NCBI GenBank assembly: GCA_003170825.1
Contig: PMYL01000023.1
Coordinates: 1-64,000, forward strand
Length of the DNA stretch: 64,000 nt
Source: Acidobacteriaceae bacterium
Lineage (GTDB): Bacteria; Acidobacteriota; Terriglobia; Terriglobales; Acidobacteriaceae
Reading direction: 5' to 3'
Position 1 is the first letter of the stretch, and every line of letters begins with the position of its first letter. This document shows positions 35,494 to 44,068 of the stretch, piece after piece. The notes below the pieces were generated by a model. That model saw nothing but the letters and a program-made list of their open reading frames with translations. It did no database searches and had not been told where the DNA came from. The position numbers and the translations under genes are program-made.

Positions 35494-35603
35494 GCATTAC
35501 CAGGGATACTGCGTCCTGTTCAATTCCGTATAGGGTCGCCGCTCCCTGGTGGTCGCGTCGGCTTGAGTGCAGTGGTTTCGGGGTACATCATCCCTGGTAA
35601 TGC
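35494..35603. repeat. 110-bp element with 14-bp terminal inverted repeats
   Basis: GCATTACCAGGGAT (35494-35507) is perfectly inverted as ATCCCTGGTAATGC (35590-35603). It fills the divergent gap between otsB and mlaE. It is either a small non-autonomous mobile element or a large hairpin; no target duplication was recognised. Confidence 0.6.
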
Positions 35604-35724
35604 TATAGCCAGTTTACGATGCCCCCACCCTCGGCCGGCCTTGCGCGCCGCTCGCCTCCGCCTCATGCGCTATCCTGTCGAGGAGAGCGGCGCAAGCTCC
35701 TGAACCCGGAGTCAGGCAAACCTC

Positions 35725-36497
35725 ATGGCGATAGACAGAATCGAAAAAACCGCCAAGAATCTCGTGCTCACCGTGCAGGACTACTCCCTGTTCGCGTATC
35801 GCGCTTTCCTCAACCTCTGGCGCCCCCCCATCTACTGGCCCGAGTTCCTCGTTCAGGCAGACATCATCGGCTTCGGTTCCTTGTCCATCGTTGTGCTCTC
35901 CGGGCTCTCCACCGGCGGTGTGCTGGCGCTGCAATCCGCGGCCACGCTCTCGGCCTTCGGCGCCACCGCCGTCACCGGCCAGTTTGTGAGCCTCACCATG
36001 ATCCGCGAACTGGGCCCGGTGCTCACCGGAGTCATGGTCTCCGGCCGCAACGCCAGCTCCATGGCCAGCGAACTCGGGTCAATGGTTGTGACGGAGCAGA
36101 TCGACGCCATGCGCGCCCTGGGCGTGGACCCCATGCGCAAGCTGGTCACCCCGCGCATCTTCTCCTCGATTGTCATGCTCTTCTTTCTCACCATCGTGGC
36201 CGACGCCTGCGGCATCCTCGGCGGCGCCGCCGTCACCGTCTTCATGAACCACCAGAACGGCACCCAGTACTTGGACATGGCTTGGGAGCACCTCCGCTAT
36301 CCCGACATCGTCCAGGGACTGGTCAAGCCGCTCTTCTTCGGCTATATCCTCAGCTCCATCGGCTGCTTCTACGGCATGAGAACCTCTGGCGGCACCGAGG
36401 GCGTGGGCCGCTCCACCATTCAGGCCGTCGTCACCGCTTCGGTGCTCATCATCTTCGTCGATTTCCTCCTTACCCAGGTGCTGCTCTCTCTCTTCCG

Positions 36498-36501
<4 letters not shown>
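35725..36501 (+). CDS. mlaE: MlaE-family ABC transporter permease
   Basis: 258 residues, an inner-membrane permease for phospholipid trafficking between inner and outer membranes (MlaE/YrbE). The family motifs GLSTGGVLALQSA, MIRELGPVLTGVMVSGRNASSMASE and EQIDAMRALGVDP are all present along with five hydrophobic segments. It overlaps the ATPase gene (ATGA). The usual MCE substrate-binding gene is not next to it. Confidence 0.93.
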
Positions 36502-37337
<836 letters not shown>

Positions 37338-37348
37338 GGAAGGCTCCA

Positions 37349-37582
37349 ATGGCCTTCAAATTCCAAAACTCCGACTTTCTCCACCTCGACTCCAGCTTCA
37401 GCGAAGACGAGTTCCTCGTCCGCCGCGCCGCCCGCGACATCCTCGGAGCCAACGGCATCACCGAGGACTACCCCATCATGCGCCACAGGATGAACCTCGA
37501 GTCCGTAAAGACTTACGAAGGCGCCCACAACATCCAAGCCCTCATCCTCGGCCAGCACATCACCGGGATCGCCGCGTACTGA
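37349..37582 (+). pseudogene. Internally deleted glutaryl-CoA dehydrogenase-like remnant (77 codons)
   Basis: The 77-residue frame begins like acyl-CoA/glutaryl-CoA dehydrogenases ([28 protein letters not shown]) and switches directly to their C-terminal end ([42 protein letters not shown]). About 310 residues containing the FAD and substrate sites are missing, with the join at the AR(D) shared by both halves. It keeps an AGGAAGG site 6 nt before ATG and follows mlaF by 11 bp, so it may still be translated. It cannot be an active dehydrogenase. Confidence 0.8.
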
Positions 37583-37655
37583 AGCGCCGGCTCAAGCCAG
37601 GCCGCCCGCAAACCACCCATCGACAAGCCGAATCCAATGCGGCATAGTGTTAGCC

Positions 37656-38966
37656 ATGCCGAATTTCTCTGTGCGCCCTCGTTTTTTGCGCCGGGCATTT
37701 CTGTTGGCCCTCAGCGCAGCCCTGCATCTTGCGGCCGTTGCCTCCGCCCAGCAGCCAGCCTCCGCGCCCATCGTCCTCCACGCCGCCCGCCTGCTCCAGG
37801 TGGACACCGGCGCCCTGCTCCAGCCCGGCGAGATTTTGGTCGAGGCCGATCACATTCGCGCCGTAGGCGTCTCCGTTGACCATCCGCAGGGCGCCAGGAT
37901 CATCGACCTCGGCGACGCCACGCTGCTTCCCGGCCTCATCGACGCCCACGTGCACCTCTTCCTGCATCCCGGCGCCGAAGACCTGCAAACTGTCGAAGAA
38001 TCGGTTCCCTGGCGCACCATCCTCGCCGGGCAAGCCGCCAAAGCCGACCTGCTGGCCGGATTCACCGCCGAGCGCGACATGGGCACCGAGGGCGCAGGCT
38101 CCGCCGACACGGCCGTCCGCGACGCCATCGACCAGGGTCTCATTCCCGGTCCGCGCCTGCGCATCAGCGGCAACGCCATCGATATCTTGGGAGGCCACGA
38201 AGACGCCAACCGCTTCAACCCCGCCCAGCGCATGCTCTCCAACGCCGACTACGCCAACTCCATCGACCAGCTCGTCGCAGTCATCCGCGCCCAGCACAAG
38301 GAAGGCTCGGACTTCATCAAAATCTACGAGACCGGGCCGGACCACATGGTCGATGGCGTTCTGCACACCCCCTACCAGTACACCGAAGCGCAACTGGCCG
38401 CCGCCGTCGAAGAAGCCCGTCGCCTGGGCACGCGCGTCGCCGTCCACGCCATGGGCGAACCCGGCACGCTTTACGCCGCGCAGGCAGGCGTCGCCTCCAT
38501 CGACCACGCCACCCAGCTCAGCGACGAAACCATGCGCCTCATGCGCGAGAAAAACATCCCCGCCGTTCCCACCTTCGCCATCTTCGACTACTTCGCCCGC
38601 AACGCAACCTCGCCGGCCACAGCCGCGCGCGAATCAGCCCTGCTCGACTACAAGATTCGCGAATTCAAGAAGCAGGTCGCCGCCGGCATCCCCTTTGCGG
38701 TGGGCTCCGACGTCGGACCCTTCCCGCACGGCACGCAGGCAGTCGAACTGGAGCTGATGGTCCGCTACGGCATGAAGCCGCTAGCCGTACTGCAAGCCGA
38801 TTTGATCGAGGGCGCAAAACTCCTCGGCTGGGAGGGCCGGATCGGCCAGCTTAAGCCCGGCTACTTCGCCGACATCGTCGCCGTCCCCGGCAACCCGCTC
38901 GAAGACATCACCGCGGTCGAACACGTAAGTTTTGTCATGAAAGGCGGCACGGTCGTGCGCCCTTAG
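37656..38966 (+). CDS. Exported amidohydrolase (imidazolonepropionase/prolidase-like)
   Basis: About 436 residues with an N-terminal signal (RRAFLLALSAALHLAAVASAQ) and a metal-dependent amidohydrolase fold. Metal and catalytic positions: HVH in LIDAHVHLF, likely carboxylated Lys in SDFIKIYE, His in VAVHAMG and SIDHAT, Asp in VGSDVGPF. Members hydrolyse cyclic amides or Xaa-Pro dipeptides in the periplasm; the substrate is not predictable. Start at ATG 37656 or GTG 37647. Confidence 0.85.
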   Translation: MPNFSVRPRFLRRAFLLALSAALHLAAVASAQQPASAPIVLHAARLLQVDTGALLQPGEILVEADHIRAVGVSVDHPQGARIIDLGDATLLPGLIDAHVHLFLHPGAEDLQTVEESVPWRTILAGQAAKADLLAGFTAERDMGTEGAGSADTAVRDAIDQGLIPGPRLRISGNAIDILGGHEDANRFNPAQRMLSNADYANSIDQLVAVIRAQHKEGSDFIKIYETGPDHMVDGVLHTPYQYTEAQLAAAVEEARRLGTRVAVHAMGEPGTLYAAQAGVASIDHATQLSDETMRLMREKNIPAVPTFAIFDYFARNATSPATAARESALLDYKIREFKKQVAAGIPFAVGSDVGPFPHGTQAVELELMVRYGMKPLAVLQADLIEGAKLLGWEGRIGQLKPGYFADIVAVPGNPLEDITAVEHVSFVMKGGTVVRP

Positions 38967-38974
38967 TCGCCGCA

Positions 38975-39190
38975 TCACTTCGGCGCGGACGCAGCCTTCT
39001 TGGCACGCCGAGCCTGGACTCTTTCGAATATCTGCGTGAACCGCTCCGGCTTTACCGGCTTGAAAGAGTCCTTGATCGCCTTGCGGTAGCCGGCCAGGTA
39101 GATGGAATACAGGATCGCGAGCGAGCACCCGATTCCCCACAGGAATCCCCAGCAGAATCCCCAGATAGCGGCCCGTCCAAAAGCATCCAT
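38975..39190 (-). CDS. Small membrane protein
   Basis: A 71-residue protein with a hydrophobic N-terminal half (AAIWGFCWGFLWGIGCSLAIL, probably one or two short TM segments) and a basic C-terminus (FERVQARRAKKAASAPK). It lies 26 bp downstream of mqnE, with an AAGGGG site before the ATG, and is probably co-transcribed. Function unknown. Confidence 0.65.
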   Translation of the reverse strand: MDAFGRAAIWGFCWGFLWGIGCSLAILYSIYLAGYRKAIKDSFKPVKPERFTQIFERVQARRAKKAASAPK

Positions 39191-39216
39191 CGCTCTCGCC
39201 CCTTTCCAACTTCGCC

Positions 39217-40368
39217 TTAAACCGCGACGATGAAACTGTCCTCGGTCCGCGTCACCGCGTGGTATAGCGTATCGCGCTCCACCGGAACCCGCCCAGCCTC
39301 GGTAATCAGCCGGCACAGTTCCTTGCGCGTCATGCCCTGCGGCGTCGTCGCCCCGGCGTCGTGGTAAATCTTCTCCTCGATCACCGTGCCGTCCAGGTCA
39401 TCGGCGCCAAAGCGCAGCGCAATCTGCGCAATCTTCGGCGTCAGCATCTGCCAGTATGCCTTGATGTGCGCAAAGTTGTCCAGCAGCAGCCGGCTCACCG
39501 CAATCTGGCGAATATCCGTCAGTCCCGTAGTCACCGGCAAATGGTCGAGCGCCGTGTTTTCCGGGTGAAAGGCCAGCGGAATGAAGGTCTGAAAGCCGCC
39601 CGTCTCGTCCTGTAGAGCCCGCAGCTTCAGCAGGTGGTCCACGCGGTCCTCGTCGTTCTCGATGTGCCCGTAGAGCATCGTCGCATTCGACCTGAAGCCC
39701 AGCTTGTGCGCCAGCCTCGCCGTCTCCAGCCACTCCTCGCCGTCGATCTTGTGGTCGCAGATGATCGATCGCACTCGCGCCGCAAAAATCTCCGCGCCGC
39801 CGCCAGGCATCGAGTCCACGCCGGCATCGCGCAATTTCTTGAGCGTCTGCTCGATGGTGAGCTTGGCCCGCCGCGCCAGATAGGCCACTTCCACCATGGT
39901 GAAGGCCTTGATGTGCACCTGCGGAAACCGTTCCTTGAGCCCCCGCACCAGGTCGAGAAAATACTCGAGCGGCAGGTCCGGATGCAGCCCGCCCACGATG
40001 TGGAACTCCGTCACCGCCTCCGAGTAGCCCGAGGCCGCCGTCTCCCACGCCTCTTCCAAAGCCATCGTGTAACCCGCCGGGTCGCCCTTCTTGCGCCCGA
40101 AGGCGCACAGCTTGCAGGCCGCCACACACACGTTGGTGGGGTTAATGTGGCGATTCACGTTGAAGTAGGTCACGTCCCCATGCAACCGTTCGCGCACATG
40201 ATTGGCCAGCCAGCCCACGGCCAGCACGTCCGATGACCCGTAGAGCGACAGCCCATCGTTGAAGTCGAGCCGCTCTTGGGCCAGTACCTTGGCCGCAATC
40301 GGCTCAAGCCGCGGGTCATAGCTCCGAAAAGTTGCTGGTTGGCGGGAAACCGCCGTCTGAGCGCGCAT
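39217..40368 (-). CDS. mqnE: Aminodeoxyfutalosine synthase (radical SAM)
   Basis: 383 residues. MqnE makes aminofutalosine in the futalosine route to menaquinone. The radical-SAM cluster motif is CVAACKLCAF (CxxxCxxC), preceded by NRHINPTNV; other landmarks are EFHIVGGLHPDLP, DSMPGGGAEIF and the C-terminal cofactor-binding barrel. MqnC, the related cyclase, lacks the SMPGGGAEI context, so MqnE is favoured. Other mqn genes are outside the window. Confidence 0.92.
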   Translation of the reverse strand: MRAQTAVSRQPATFRSYDPRLEPIAAKVLAQERLDFNDGLSLYGSSDVLAVGWLANHVRERLHGDVTYFNVNRHINPTNVCVAACKLCAFGRKKGDPAGYTMALEEAWETAASGYSEAVTEFHIVGGLHPDLPLEYFLDLVRGLKERFPQVHIKAFTMVEVAYLARRAKLTIEQTLKKLRDAGVDSMPGGGAEIFAARVRSIICDHKIDGEEWLETARLAHKLGFRSNATMLYGHIENDEDRVDHLLKLRALQDETGGFQTFIPLAFHPENTALDHLPVTTGLTDIRQIAVSRLLLDNFAHIKAYWQMLTPKIAQIALRFGADDLDGTVIEEKIYHDAGATTPQGMTRKELCRLITEAGRVPVERDTLYHAVTRTEDSFIVAV

Positions 40369-40431
40369 AGCTAATGATACAGAAATAAATCTTCCCCCCC
40401 GCGAAAACTGTTTTCTATTCCCTTCAGTCGT

Positions 40432-42561
40432 TCACCGTTGCCCGGTTTCCACTCCGGCAGCCTGCGGCTCAACCAGCACCCCGTCATACAGAGAGGTCGC
40501 CAGCAGCCGCACTCCCGCCGCGCGAATCAGGCCGATGCGGTAACCGGTCTGAGCAAACTTCCAGTCCAGCGACTTGGGATCGATCACGTAGACCTGATCG
40601 CTCGACCGCGAGCTGACAAGAACCTTGTCCAGGTGAGCGTCATAGGCCAGGTCGTCCACATCGCTCAACGGAAACCGGTGGATCCACAGCCACGTCTTAC
40701 CCAGGTCGCGAGTAAAGTAGACGCCTTCGCGCGCCCCCAGCCACAACGTCCCATCCGCTGAAAAAGCCACGCGATGGATGCGCGTGAGCATCGCCGGGAT
40801 GCCTATGGGCATCCAGCTCTGACCGGCATCGGTGGAGAGAACCACTCCATCCGCCCGGGCCGCGGCCATCGTTGCTCCCTGCGCGGTCACCGACAAGTAT
40901 TCGCCCGAGCCCATCACCGGACCGCCCTGCCAGCTTGCGCCCTGATCCCTGCTGGTCAGCAGGCCGATGCCGGTCGAGGCCACCCAGGCATCTCCCGATA
41001 GATCGAAGGCATTCACGCGGCTATCCAATTCGTAGACCGTGGCCTTCACCCGCTTCTCCACGTTGACGCGCTTTCCATAGTGGGCGTCCGTGACCGTTTT
41101 CACAATCGTGTTCGCGATCGTGTTCCTCGGCTGCCAACTCAGAACGGGAGCGGTCTTCGCTTCCTGAGGTGGGGTCGCCGCGTCTTTTTCGCCGGGATGG
41201 TCGTCTCCCGGAGTCCCAAATAATTGATCCCTGACGTCGGGCTGGTCACCCGCCGCCAGCGCGAAGATCCCGTGACTGGTCCCGGCCACCACGGTTCCGT
41301 CCTGCGCCTGCGCCAGGGCAAAGACATCGCGCCCGTCAAGTCCGCCGCCGGGCCCCTCGCCGACCTGCTCCCAGCCAGCGCCTCCATTTGTGGAAACAAA
41401 GACGCCGCCATAGCTCTTGTCGTTCACCACTCCCGCAAAAAGCCGCGCTGGATTGCCGCGGTCCACCAGCAGCGCCTCCACCTTGCGCCCCGAGAAACCC
41501 TCATTCGAAGGATCAAAACTCGTCCCCCCGTCTTTGCTTGCAAGCACCCCGCCGCGATCCGTCGCCAGCAGCACGCGATTCGAATCCTGCGGGTCTACAT
41601 ACACTCCGTTCACGATCACCTCCGGCCCGGTCATGCGCCGGAAGGTCTTCCCGCCGTCCACCGTCTTATACAGGCCCTCGGTGGTTCCGGCATACACAAC
41701 CTCCCGATTCGCCGGGTCCTGCACCAGAACCCGCGTCCGCCGCGCGGTCGTGGGAATCCCCTGGATACTGTGGAACAGTTCGCCTGCGTCCTCGCTCTTA
41801 TAAATCCCGGTGCATGCGCTCAGAAAGACGGTGCGCGGCTCGACCGGGTCGACGATGATCGAGAACACGTCGGAGTCGTCGATCAGCCCGTTCTTGATGC
41901 TGTGCCAGTTCTTGCCGCCGTCATCGGTCTTCCAGGGCAGATGCCACGTGCCCGCGTAGACGATATTCGGGTCCACGGGGTCCACCGCCAGCGACTCGAC
42001 TTCGTGAATCTCCTGGCTGCCCGGCGGGCTGATCGGCGTCCAGGACGCGCCCCCATCGGTCGAGCGAAAGACACCTTCCATGGTTCCCGCAAAGAGCATG
42101 CTGGGATCGGAGGGCGCCTGCGCAAAAGCGCGAATCGACTGCCCGCGCAGGCCCTCGGACACACTCCAGCTCCTGCCCCCGTCGTGGCTCACCCTCAACC
42201 CGCCGTCGGGCTGGTCGGACTTCCAGGCTGCCACGTAAACAGTGGCCGGATGCGCGGAGTCCACGATGATGTTGTCGAGAATCAGGCCGTCCGAAGGGTC
42301 CAGCTTCGCAAGGCGATGCCACGAACCGCCAGCATCGACGGACTCGAAGATCCAACTGTTAGTGGTGCCCAGGTAAAGATGACTGGGCTGCCCCGGAACC
42401 GCGGCAAAGGCGCGTGCGTCGCCACCAGCCGGACCAACCGCGCTCCAAAACGCCTGCGCCGGCAATCTCTGCCCGGCAATCGCAAACAATAAGGCTAGAA
42501 CGACCGGTGCGAGACCGCCGCGCCAATATGGAAAATCAAGACAAATTCGCAAGCGGCTCAC
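40432..42561 (-). CDS. Exported BNR/YCF48-like beta-propeller protein
   Basis: 709 residues: signal peptide (APVVLALLFAIAGQRLPAQ) and at least nine sialidase-type BNR blades with the S/T-x-D-x-G-x-T/S-W consensus (SVDAGGSWHRL, SHDGGRSWSV, STDGGASWTPI, TDDGGKNWHSI, SEDAGELFHSI, TVDGGKTFRRM, SKDGGTSFDPS, STNGGAGWEQV, STDAGQSWMPI). Such propellers occur in VPS10-like and photosystem-assembly-like proteins of acidobacteria and act outside the cytoplasm, usually without enzymatic activity. The GTG at 42561 is the likely start. Function unknown. Confidence 0.82.
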   Translation of the reverse strand: MSRLRICLDFPYWRGGLAPVVLALLFAIAGQRLPAQAFWSAVGPAGGDARAFAAVPGQPSHLYLGTTNSWIFESVDAGGSWHRLAKLDPSDGLILDNIIVDSAHPATVYVAAWKSDQPDGGLRVSHDGGRSWSVSEGLRGQSIRAFAQAPSDPSMLFAGTMEGVFRSTDGGASWTPISPPGSQEIHEVESLAVDPVDPNIVYAGTWHLPWKTDDGGKNWHSIKNGLIDDSDVFSIIVDPVEPRTVFLSACTGIYKSEDAGELFHSIQGIPTTARRTRVLVQDPANREVVYAGTTEGLYKTVDGGKTFRRMTGPEVIVNGVYVDPQDSNRVLLATDRGGVLASKDGGTSFDPSNEGFSGRKVEALLVDRGNPARLFAGVVNDKSYGGVFVSTNGGAGWEQVGEGPGGGLDGRDVFALAQAQDGTVVAGTSHGIFALAAGDQPDVRDQLFGTPGDDHPGEKDAATPPQEAKTAPVLSWQPRNTIANTIVKTVTDAHYGKRVNVEKRVKATVYELDSRVNAFDLSGDAWVASTGIGLLTSRDQGASWQGGPVMGSGEYLSVTAQGATMAAARADGVVLSTDAGQSWMPIGIPAMLTRIHRVAFSADGTLWLGAREGVYFTRDLGKTWLWIHRFPLSDVDDLAYDAHLDKVLVSSRSSDQVYVIDPKSLDWKFAQTGYRIGLIRAAGVRLLATSLYDGVLVEPQAAGVETGQR

Positions 42562-42638
42562 TGAAGAATGGCGCTCCCAGGTTTCAAACAGAAGTGTAGA
42601 TAAACGAAGGCGCGCAAAAGAAGGCGCATAAAACTAAA

Positions 42639-42666
42639 GAGGCCGGCCGGCTTGCCGGTCAGCCTC
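42639..42666 (-). terminator. Terminator after the Ig/OmpA lipoprotein gene
   Basis: GAGGC..GACCGGC-AA-GCCGGCCGGCCTC forms a GC-rich hairpin on the minus strand followed by TTTAGTTTTA. Confidence 0.7.
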
Positions 42667-42698
42667 AAAAAATTGCAGGAAGAATCGCTCAGCCTCGC

Positions 42699-42739
42699 GT
42701 TCGTCAAGCCTTCCATGATTGCGGGAAGGCTTGACGAAC
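42699..42739. repeat. 16-bp perfect hairpin downstream of the Ig/OmpA lipoprotein gene
   Basis: GTTCGTCAAGCCTTCC (42699-42714) is exactly inverted at 42724-42739 with a 9-nt loop. It lies 29 bp past the stop of the lipoprotein gene and before the second hairpin; it may be a 3'-end RNA stability element. Confidence 0.65.
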
Positions 42740-42768
42740 CGGTTCATTGCCTGTGCAGGCCAGGTCGC

Positions 42769-43917
42769 CTATTGCACCGGTGCCGGATGGGCCGGCTTCT
42801 TGTGGTGCGCCGGCTTCTCGCCCAGGGACTTGCGCACCTCCGGCTTCACCACGGTCTCATCCACCGGGGTGGTTCCGTTCACATCGGCCGTGAAGCTCGC
42901 ACCCGCGGGCACCAGGTAGTCTTCCACCGTCTGCCCGTCCGTGGCGCCGGTCGCGACGCTGATGCGAGACGCGTCAATGCCCTTCTCCGTCACCAGGTAC
43001 TCCTTGACGTTGACGGCGCGCTCGGCGGCGAAATCCTCGACTTTGAGGTGCTTGTGCTTCAGCGCGGCCTTTTGCTCCTTCGCGGTCTTCTCCTTCTCCT
43101 TCGCATCCGAATTGCCCACCACCACCAGCTTCGCATCCGGCTGCTTCTGCAGGTCGAGGGCTATTCCGTCCAGAATCGCCTTGGCTTCGTTGTCCACCCG
43201 CGTCGAACGCTTCTTGTCGGTCGCGAAGCTGATCGAAGAAAGAGCCTGCGTATGCGGAACCGGAGGCACATACGGCGCCAGAATGTTCACGCTGGTACTG
43301 GCGGTTGCCTTCTGGCCCTTGTCGTCGGTCACGTTGCAGGTAATCCCCACCGTGCCCGTCGGCGCACCGGCTGAATTGAACACCGCCGTGGCGCCGCTGC
43401 CGCTGACTGAGCCGGCAGAGGCCGAGTAGCTATAGGTCAGCGGGCGGTTCTGCGGGCTCAACCCGATTGCCGTAATGGTGCTGGTTTCGCCCGGCTTGAT
43501 GGTGCTGGCGCTGGCCGAGCAACTGATCGTCGGCGGCTCAAACGGCTTCACCGTGAAGCTGGCCGATGCGTCGGCCGTCTCACCCGGCTTCAGGCCTTCC
43601 TTGCCCGGCTTGCCTTCCTTCACTTCCGCTTTCACCGTATAGCTGCCGGGCGCAAGCGTTGCGGTGGCCACCGTGGCCGTCGTTCCGTTGCCCGTCACGT
43701 CGGTCCCCGACCAGCTGTAAACCACATCGTTCTTCTTGTTGATATCCACCGATCCGGGGGTAGCGGTCACTGTGACCGGTTCGCCGGGGAATACAGCGGG
43801 CGCACTGGCCGCGGCCGTCAGCGTTATAGGCGGAGCCGTTTTGCACCCTATTGGTAAAAGGGCAAAACACGCCGCAGCCAGAACCAGGCAAATCGACTTC
43901 AAATTTCGCGGATACAT
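42769..43917 (-). CDS. Lipoprotein with Ig-like repeats and OmpA-like C-terminal domain
   Basis: 382 residues. A lipobox (ACFALLPIGCK) indicates lipid anchoring. Two Ig/PKD-like domains follow (FPGEPVTVTAT.. YSWSG; IKPGETSTITAIG.. LTYSYSASAG), then an OmpA-like peptidoglycan-binding-type domain (LSSISFATDKK.., VVVVGNSDAKEKEK.., AERAVNVKEYL) and a tail VDETVVKPEVRKSLGEKP. It is paralogous to the gene upstream at 44069-45901. Probably an envelope-spanning structural protein. Confidence 0.8.
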   Translation of the reverse strand: MYPRNLKSICLVLAAACFALLPIGCKTAPPITLTAAASAPAVFPGEPVTVTATPGSVDINKKNDVVYSWSGTDVTGNGTTATVATATLAPGSYTVKAEVKEGKPGKEGLKPGETADASASFTVKPFEPPTISCSASASTIKPGETSTITAIGLSPQNRPLTYSYSASAGSVSGSGATAVFNSAGAPTGTVGITCNVTDDKGQKATASTSVNILAPYVPPVPHTQALSSISFATDKKRSTRVDNEAKAILDGIALDLQKQPDAKLVVVGNSDAKEKEKTAKEQKAALKHKHLKVEDFAAERAVNVKEYLVTEKGIDASRISVATGATDGQTVEDYLVPAGASFTADVNGTTPVDETVVKPEVRKSLGEKPAHHKKPAHPAPVQ

Positions 43918-43996
43918 GTGATTCTCCTTCCAATCATGCTGAACAACAAGAAGCAGTTCTTCTTCTGGGAGGGGGCATGTGCACCCCCTCCCTGCC

Positions 43997-44068
43997 TTAC
44001 TTCACCTTCTTGTCCGCCAGGGGCTTGCGCGTCTGCGGCTTCACCTTGGTCTCATCGACCGGGGTGGA
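43997..44068 (-). other. In-frame coding tail beyond the stop of the OmpA paralogue
   Basis: Directly after the TAA at 44069-44071, the same frame continues for 23 codons (STPVDETKVKPQTRKPLADK then KVK) to a second stop at 43997-43999. This matches the C-terminal tail TTPVDETVVKPEVRKSLGEK of the neighbouring paralogue, so it is a former coding end cut off by a nonsense change, or a readthrough extension. Confidence 0.75.

Noticed and set aside
40432..42561. Sialidase enzyme
   Set aside because: BNR/Asp-box blades are present, but no catalytic Arg triad or FRIP motif was recognised, so only a propeller scaffold is claimed.
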